Origin: Acanthaster planci | Taxonomy: Eukaryota; Echinodermata; Asteroidea; Valvatida; Acanthasteridae | Direction: 5' to 3' | Length of the DNA: 13,141 nt | NCBI RefSeq assembly: GCF_001949145.1 | Contig: NW_019091381.1 | Coordinates: 1,064,662 to 1,077,802, forward strand | Shown: positions 9,713 to 13,141 of the stretch, in pieces | Numbering within the stretch: the stretch's first letter is position 1 | How the letters are laid out: each line of letters begins with the position of its first letter | The notes under the pieces: generated by a model | What the model saw: only the letters and a program-made list of their open reading frames with translations | Database searches by the model: none | What the model was told of the DNA's origin: nothing | Position numbers and translations under genes: made by a program

Positions 9713-10540
9713 CAAGTCCAAAAGTCGTGTTTCTTCAGTGAAATCAACTGTAAACAGATATCTTTGCGTCCGTCAGCAACGACCATGCGGCACTTTATTT
9801 TGGATAAATTTCAGAATGAATAGACTGCAACTCGCAACAAGGTCGACCTAATATTGTCATTCCCGTCTGCTGACCCCGGTTTGTTTTCTGTAACTTTAGT
9901 GTAAGCACCAGAGAAAAATTAAAACATGGAGAACTGGATCGTTTTGCTACCAAAGTTTTCAGTTTTGTTTACAGCAAATAATTTTTTAAATGCTTATATA
10001 CCTTTAAAAACTATAATGTAATGAACTCTTTCGCCGCAAGAAAAAGTCACAAACTTGGCGCGCATGAACCTGAAGTGACCTGGGCTCATCTCCAGTCCAC
10101 AGCTTCATTCCTTTGGACATGTTGGTTGTTTTCACCCACCCACTAAAAAGAACAATCCATGTATGACGTTTCAAAGCTCCGAAAATTTGGAAGGCTTTAA
10201 AAATAACAGTACGTTTAGAGTGCGAGTCCTTTCAACCTTCTTCCTTCGGAATTAAATTACAAGTAACAAAGAACTAGAAGTACATGTAGGTTTGCATTAC
10301 AAAATCTACCTGGAAACAGCAAAGGTAGTAAGGTGTAGCAAGGTTTAAAAAAAAGTGGTCTTGAGAAAACACTACTTGACGTAACTGCGGAAGATAAGCC
10401 CATTAATCCCCTTGAAGCGTGGACTGTACATAGATAATACACGTACCAATGTCAATATGCGGTTGACTGGTTATACTAACATAACTAAATCCCGCTACGC
10501 TTGCACTTATAAACATGCAATTTTTACGAGGGGGTGTGTG

Positions 10541-10546
10541 ACTTAC
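10541..10546 (-). other. Splice donor of the signal-peptide exon
   Basis: The minus strand reads GTAAGT directly after ...TATGG, a perfect match to the animal donor consensus. The open frame of the exon closes with TAA inside this donor, so the coding region and the site agree. Confidence 0.7.
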
Positions 10547-10653
10547 CCATATCGGTGCAGATAGGCGTCCACGTTATTCACCAGAAACATTCCAAGCACG
10601 CCTGCCAGCAATGCCGCACATCCCATGGACGGTCGTAGCCTAAATCCCCACAT
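10547..10653 (-). CDS. First coding exon of a secreted protein (partial gene; MMP-prodomain-like start)
   Basis: Read on the minus strand, the ATG at 10653 opens 35 codons plus 2 nt and ends exactly at a consensus donor (GG|GTAAGT), a phase 2 intron. The next in-frame codon would be TAA, so splicing is required. An in-frame TGA at 10681-10683 and A at -3 support this start. The peptide begins MWGFRLRPS, continues with a hydrophobic core (about residues 10-25, MGCAALLAGVLGMFLV), and ends NNVDA, with V at -3 and A at -1 of a canonical signal-peptidase site. The mature protein would start YLHRYG. Known for the family: metazoan MMP prodomains often open with a YLxx(Y/F)G motif soon after the signal peptide. 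The MMP assignment is inference from six residues. Eye inspection found no PRCGVPD-type exon elsewhere in the window. A different secreted or membrane protein is equally possible. I am fairly sure of the exon and unsure of the family. Confidence 0.7.
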
Positions 10654-10980
10654 GGTTGTAAAACTCCGAAGTGATGATTTTCAATTTACTGAGATCGATA
10701 AACGAGTCTACTGAAACACCTGAACTTGGAGACTAAGCCCCGTGCAAGGGATCCAGACGGGACTAGGTAGACCTCCAAGATGGTGGAAATGTATCAGGAC
10801 CGATGCTGAGATGCTTGTTGGTTTGTTAAATCAGGAAAAAGGCTTTTTATCATTAAAAAGCTGCAGTCAGACTGCTTAGTTTCACCGTAGATCACTAAAG
10901 TCCAGCGCTGCTTCAAAGCAGGAAGCTTGGTTAACACGTACACTTCAGATGTTACAACTCTGCTGTCAGTTCAAGATTTC
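10654..10980 (-). promoter_or_regulatory. Presumed 5' UTR and promoter flank of the minus-strand gene
   Basis: This stretch lies immediately upstream of the signal-peptide ATG on the minus strand. It holds an in-frame stop (10681-10683), a YY1-like CCACCATCTTGG at about 10777-10788, an ATAAAAAG TATA-like run at 10843-10850 and several TCAG initiator-like words. Three perfect dyads (10842-10861, 10863-10875, 10908-10921) sit within 80 bp. The role is inferred from position only. The transcription start cannot be fixed from sequence, and an upstream non-coding exon is possible. Confidence 0.35.
10842..10921. repeat. Cluster of three dyad-symmetric sites
   Basis: Three perfect inverted repeats lie close together. 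GCTTTTTA/TAAAAAGC has 8-bp arms around TCAT (10842-10861). GCAGTC-A-GACTGC forms a 13-bp dyad (10863-10875). CTGCTT-CA-AAGCAG has 6-bp arms (10908-10921). They sit about 190-270 bp upstream of the minus-strand ATG, so they could be binding sites for dimeric factors, but chance and old repeat remnants are not excluded. Confidence 0.5.
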
Positions 10981-11228
10981 TTTTGATATTCTTTAATATT
11001 TTTTTTGTTCGGCAGAATTTTAACCCTCGTCTCGCGAAAAGTCATCTGCAGACAGACGCATCGCACGTCCGCAGGGTGCCGTTCACTCTCTGGATCGCTC
11101 TAAGACCTGTAGTATTACATCAGCAGTGGCTGGTTGATTCAATTGTCGATGCTCACAAAATTGACTCTGTCAACTTAACTGCTGGAGTTCACCCAGAGTC
11201 TGGAGTTTATATAGCTCAACGTTGGGGT

Positions 11229-11459
11229 ATGAATCGCAGATTGGAGTGTTTCAATGCAGGCCTGCGTGGGGCTTTGAGGGAAATTATCCGTGACCGGTTT
11301 TGTACGCGAGTAGTGAATGAATGTTCTAGCTCCGGATCAACCAATAGAATTGCTCCGTTCGAGAGACAGACAGACTGTCAAACTAACAGTTTACCTTTAA
11401 TCTCGAAGTACTACAGGGTCCAGGCCGGCCTTACGTGTGCATTAACTACCGGTGTTTAG
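11229..11459 (+). other. ATG-started end of the longest open frame, unrecognised
   Basis: A plus-strand frame stays open from 10983 to the TAG ending at 11459 (158 codons), but its first ATG is at 11229 and leaves 76 residues starting MNRRLECFNAGLRG. It lies divergent to the minus-strand first exon, about 575 bp from that exon's ATG. I see no signal peptide, domain or clear splice structure and recognise no family. In 13 kb at this base composition, one run of this length is expected by chance with fair probability. Listed so it can be checked, and not claimed as a gene. Confidence 0.12.
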
Positions 11460-12978
11460 TCAGGGGCTATTCAACAGCCTGAAATCTGGAGAGGGACAAA
11501 AGTTCAATGGGAATGCCTGATCTAAGTGATAGGAAAACTGACTTGCGTGATTTGTAGGAAGGTATCGCTCGTGTCTCTCTGCGAGCGCTGCTTGGATACA
11601 ATGGGGAATGAACACAAAAATGGTTCGTTGTCAGGCATGATATGACTTCTATTGCCACGGTAACGACATTTTTTCCCAGAAGCGTGTGGTTATAATATAA
11701 TTTTGAAAGAGATTTGAAAGTGAGGAGAATTTACACAATTCAGTGCCCAGCGTTTTATTTTATCCTAACTTAACAAGAACCCTAAACAAACCTAACCACA
11801 CACCAGAAGGGCATGTCGATTTTTTTTCTCTTATAACAAAGTGGTGCTGTCCCTTCAGTGCAGTGGTGGGCAACGTGTGGTTTGTCGGTTTACATTTTTT
11901 TCTTTTCTTCCGAAACGATTGCAACCTTGCCTATGGGCGTCATCCTTGCCAACTGCACCCAGGCTGAGAGAAAACTACACCTTTCTCCTCCAATTAAGGA
12001 AATCCCATTTATTTCCTCACCCTTACAATTAATAATGGGTCTTAAATAACTTGGCAAAGAGCACTAAGACCTTAGCTGATTCTCCTGATAATCACTGGAA
12101 TGAGATTTTAGAATCTGATGATCGTCGAGATTCCAGCTTATTCCGTACTCAAATTACTCTCGTGCAATCAGCGTATGCTTGGGAAAGTCCCCTTTTTCTT
12201 GTACTTAGAATTGAGATATATTTTATATTGGACTGTTAAGAAGATGATGGAAGGGGATCCTGGTTCTATTCTCCGTTTTCTGGTATAAATTAATACTGTA
12301 CAAAGAATTAAGGAGGTATCAGCCATTTTCATAGAAGACTTTCACACTTGTAAGCATGCATGTGTGAATAAAAGTAAATTGGGCATGTGGTAATTTCAGA
12401 ACGTCGCAGGTGTGGTCATTTTTTTCTCCCAATACATGTAGTTTTCCGTCGTATTGTTAAAATCCCGGATTATGACGACTTAGGGGGACTTAGGAACAGA
12501 TCCATTGAACGGTCAAGGATGTGAAGACAGGAACAGCGATCTGAGCTGACAAACTAACAACGACTTGATGGATGGCTCCTCTGATCCATTTGTTAGTTTT
12601 GTTTCCATAATTGCTGTTCCGTTTTTCTCTCTCTGCAAATTGCCGGAAGATATTCCACAGTTGACTGTGTAAGGGTGGGCTTCACAAGGTAATTACACTT
12701 TGTGGGGTTTTCATAAAGAGAGTCGCCCATTGCTAAGTCTATGGAAACTATTGTTCACGGATAAACAATCTACTTTCTAGAGAAATGAAATCTTGACAAG
12801 ATTAATAAAAGGATTCTAGAGGGTATGTCGAAAAAGTAACCGAAATGATTCAAGTCAGGGTATAGAAAAGGTTTCTAAAACCTGAAACACAGACTGCCGA
12901 CGCCACGCTCTTCAGCACGTAATGCTGCACAACGAGGCAAATAAATTGGGAAACCATACTGACCATCATTCTACACTG
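11460..12978. other. Non-coding stretch
   Basis: Pyrimidine-rich patches and short overlapping open frames (11743-12239) without recognisable protein. CAGTGGTGGGCAACGTGTGG at 11861-11880 resembles one class of hAT end but has no convincing partner. Nothing else supported before the minisatellite. Confidence 0.5.
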
Positions 12979-13141
12979 TATACCATGGGTGAGAGGGAAG
13001 GGGGGGTTGGTGCCGTTGTGTACACCATGGGTGTGAGGGGAGGGGGTCGGTGCAGTTGCGTATACCATGGGTGTGAGGGGAGGGGGTCGGTGCAGTTGCG
13101 TACACCATGTGTGAGAGGGGAGGTGGGTTGGTGCCGTTGCG
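12979..13141. repeat. G-rich minisatellite, about 40-bp unit, at least four copies, continues past the window
   Basis: Four head-to-tail copies are visible: 12979-13020 (42 bp), 13021-13060 (40), 13061-13100 (40) and 13101-13141 (41, cut by the window end). Each starts TA(C/T)ACCATG, contains G-runs, and ends GTGC(A/C)GTTG(C/T)G. The middle two differ at about one base, while the outer copies carry GAGA and GTTGG variants. The plus strand is strongly G-biased. In copy 1 the runs at 12987-12989, 12995-12997 and 13000-13006 satisfy a four-run G-quadruplex pattern. A proline/threonine-rich open frame on the minus strand here is a by-product of the repeat. Confidence 0.93.

Larger units (their letters stand above)
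8980..10540. other. Non-coding stretch, possibly intronic to the minus-strand gene
   Basis: On the minus strand this follows the signal-peptide exon's donor. A pyrimidine-rich acceptor (TTCTTTTTAG) at 10143-10144 is the best nearby candidate for exon 2 but is unproven. The composite site at 9039-9058, the alternating tract at 9482-9497 and A25 at 9688-9712 also lie here. Confidence 0.4.

Noticed and set aside
9567-9851. Plus-strand frames crossing the A25 tract (lysine runs)
   Set aside because: The poly(A) tract keeps frames open artificially. No protein similarity on either side.
1-10540. An MMP cysteine-switch exon (PRCGVPD) on the minus strand
   Set aside because: Scanning by eye for the reverse complement of a Cys-Gly-Val coding pattern found no match, so no second MMP exon is claimed in this window.
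12850-13068. Proline-rich minus-strand open frame
   Set aside because: Its repeating THGVHNGTNP-like residues simply translate the minisatellite.
12979-13141. CRISPR array
   Set aside because: The copies are contiguous with no unique spacers, and the context is eukaryotic. It is a minisatellite.

Overview
This window looks like animal nuclear DNA, most likely from a marine invertebrate. It is AT-rich, has no dense run of long open frames, and carries poly(A), poly(G) and TG tracts, a G-rich minisatellite, and a short element with hAT-like ends. Small palindromes of the ACATGTA and TAGGCCTA kind recur, which I associate with amphioxus, echinoderm, hemichordate and mollusc genomes. That placement is an impression rather than proof, and there is no bacterial or organellar gene organisation.

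Most of the window is intergenic or intronic. The one protein-coding piece I can support well is a minus-strand first coding exon at 10547-10653. It has an ATG in a good context with an in-frame stop 30 nt upstream. It encodes 35 codons forming a textbook signal peptide (cleavage expected after VDA) and ends at a perfect GTAAGT donor in phase 2. The mature protein would begin YLHRYG, which resembles the start of matrix metalloproteinase prodomains. I saw no cysteine-switch (PRCGVPD) exon further along the minus strand in this window, so the MMP idea stays tentative. The flank at about 10654-10980 would hold the 5' UTR and promoter, and it contains three closely packed dyad-symmetric sites.

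Region by region: 1-2500 is AT-rich non-coding sequence with a cluster of small hairpins at 851-1007. 2500-3600 holds two isolated strong minus-strand splice donors, a 32-bp tandem duplication and a nested inverted repeat. 3600-6450 is non-coding, with one ambiguous base at 4670 and an A-rich tract at 5671-5702. 6454-6925 has two overlapping open frames of unknown status. 6926-8713 is unassigned. 8714-8979 is a probable degenerate hAT-type MITE. 8980-10540 carries a composite AP-1/E-box site, an alternating GC/AT palindrome and an A25 tract, and would lie within or downstream of the first intron of the minus-strand gene. 11229-11459 is the ATG-started end of the longest open frame, unrecognised. 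12979-13141 is a roughly 40-bp minisatellite that runs off the window.

I did not find a convincing new multi-gene system. The points most worth following are the secreted-protein first exon with its dyad-rich flank, the G-quadruplex-capable minisatellite, the MITE, and the competing hairpins near 970.
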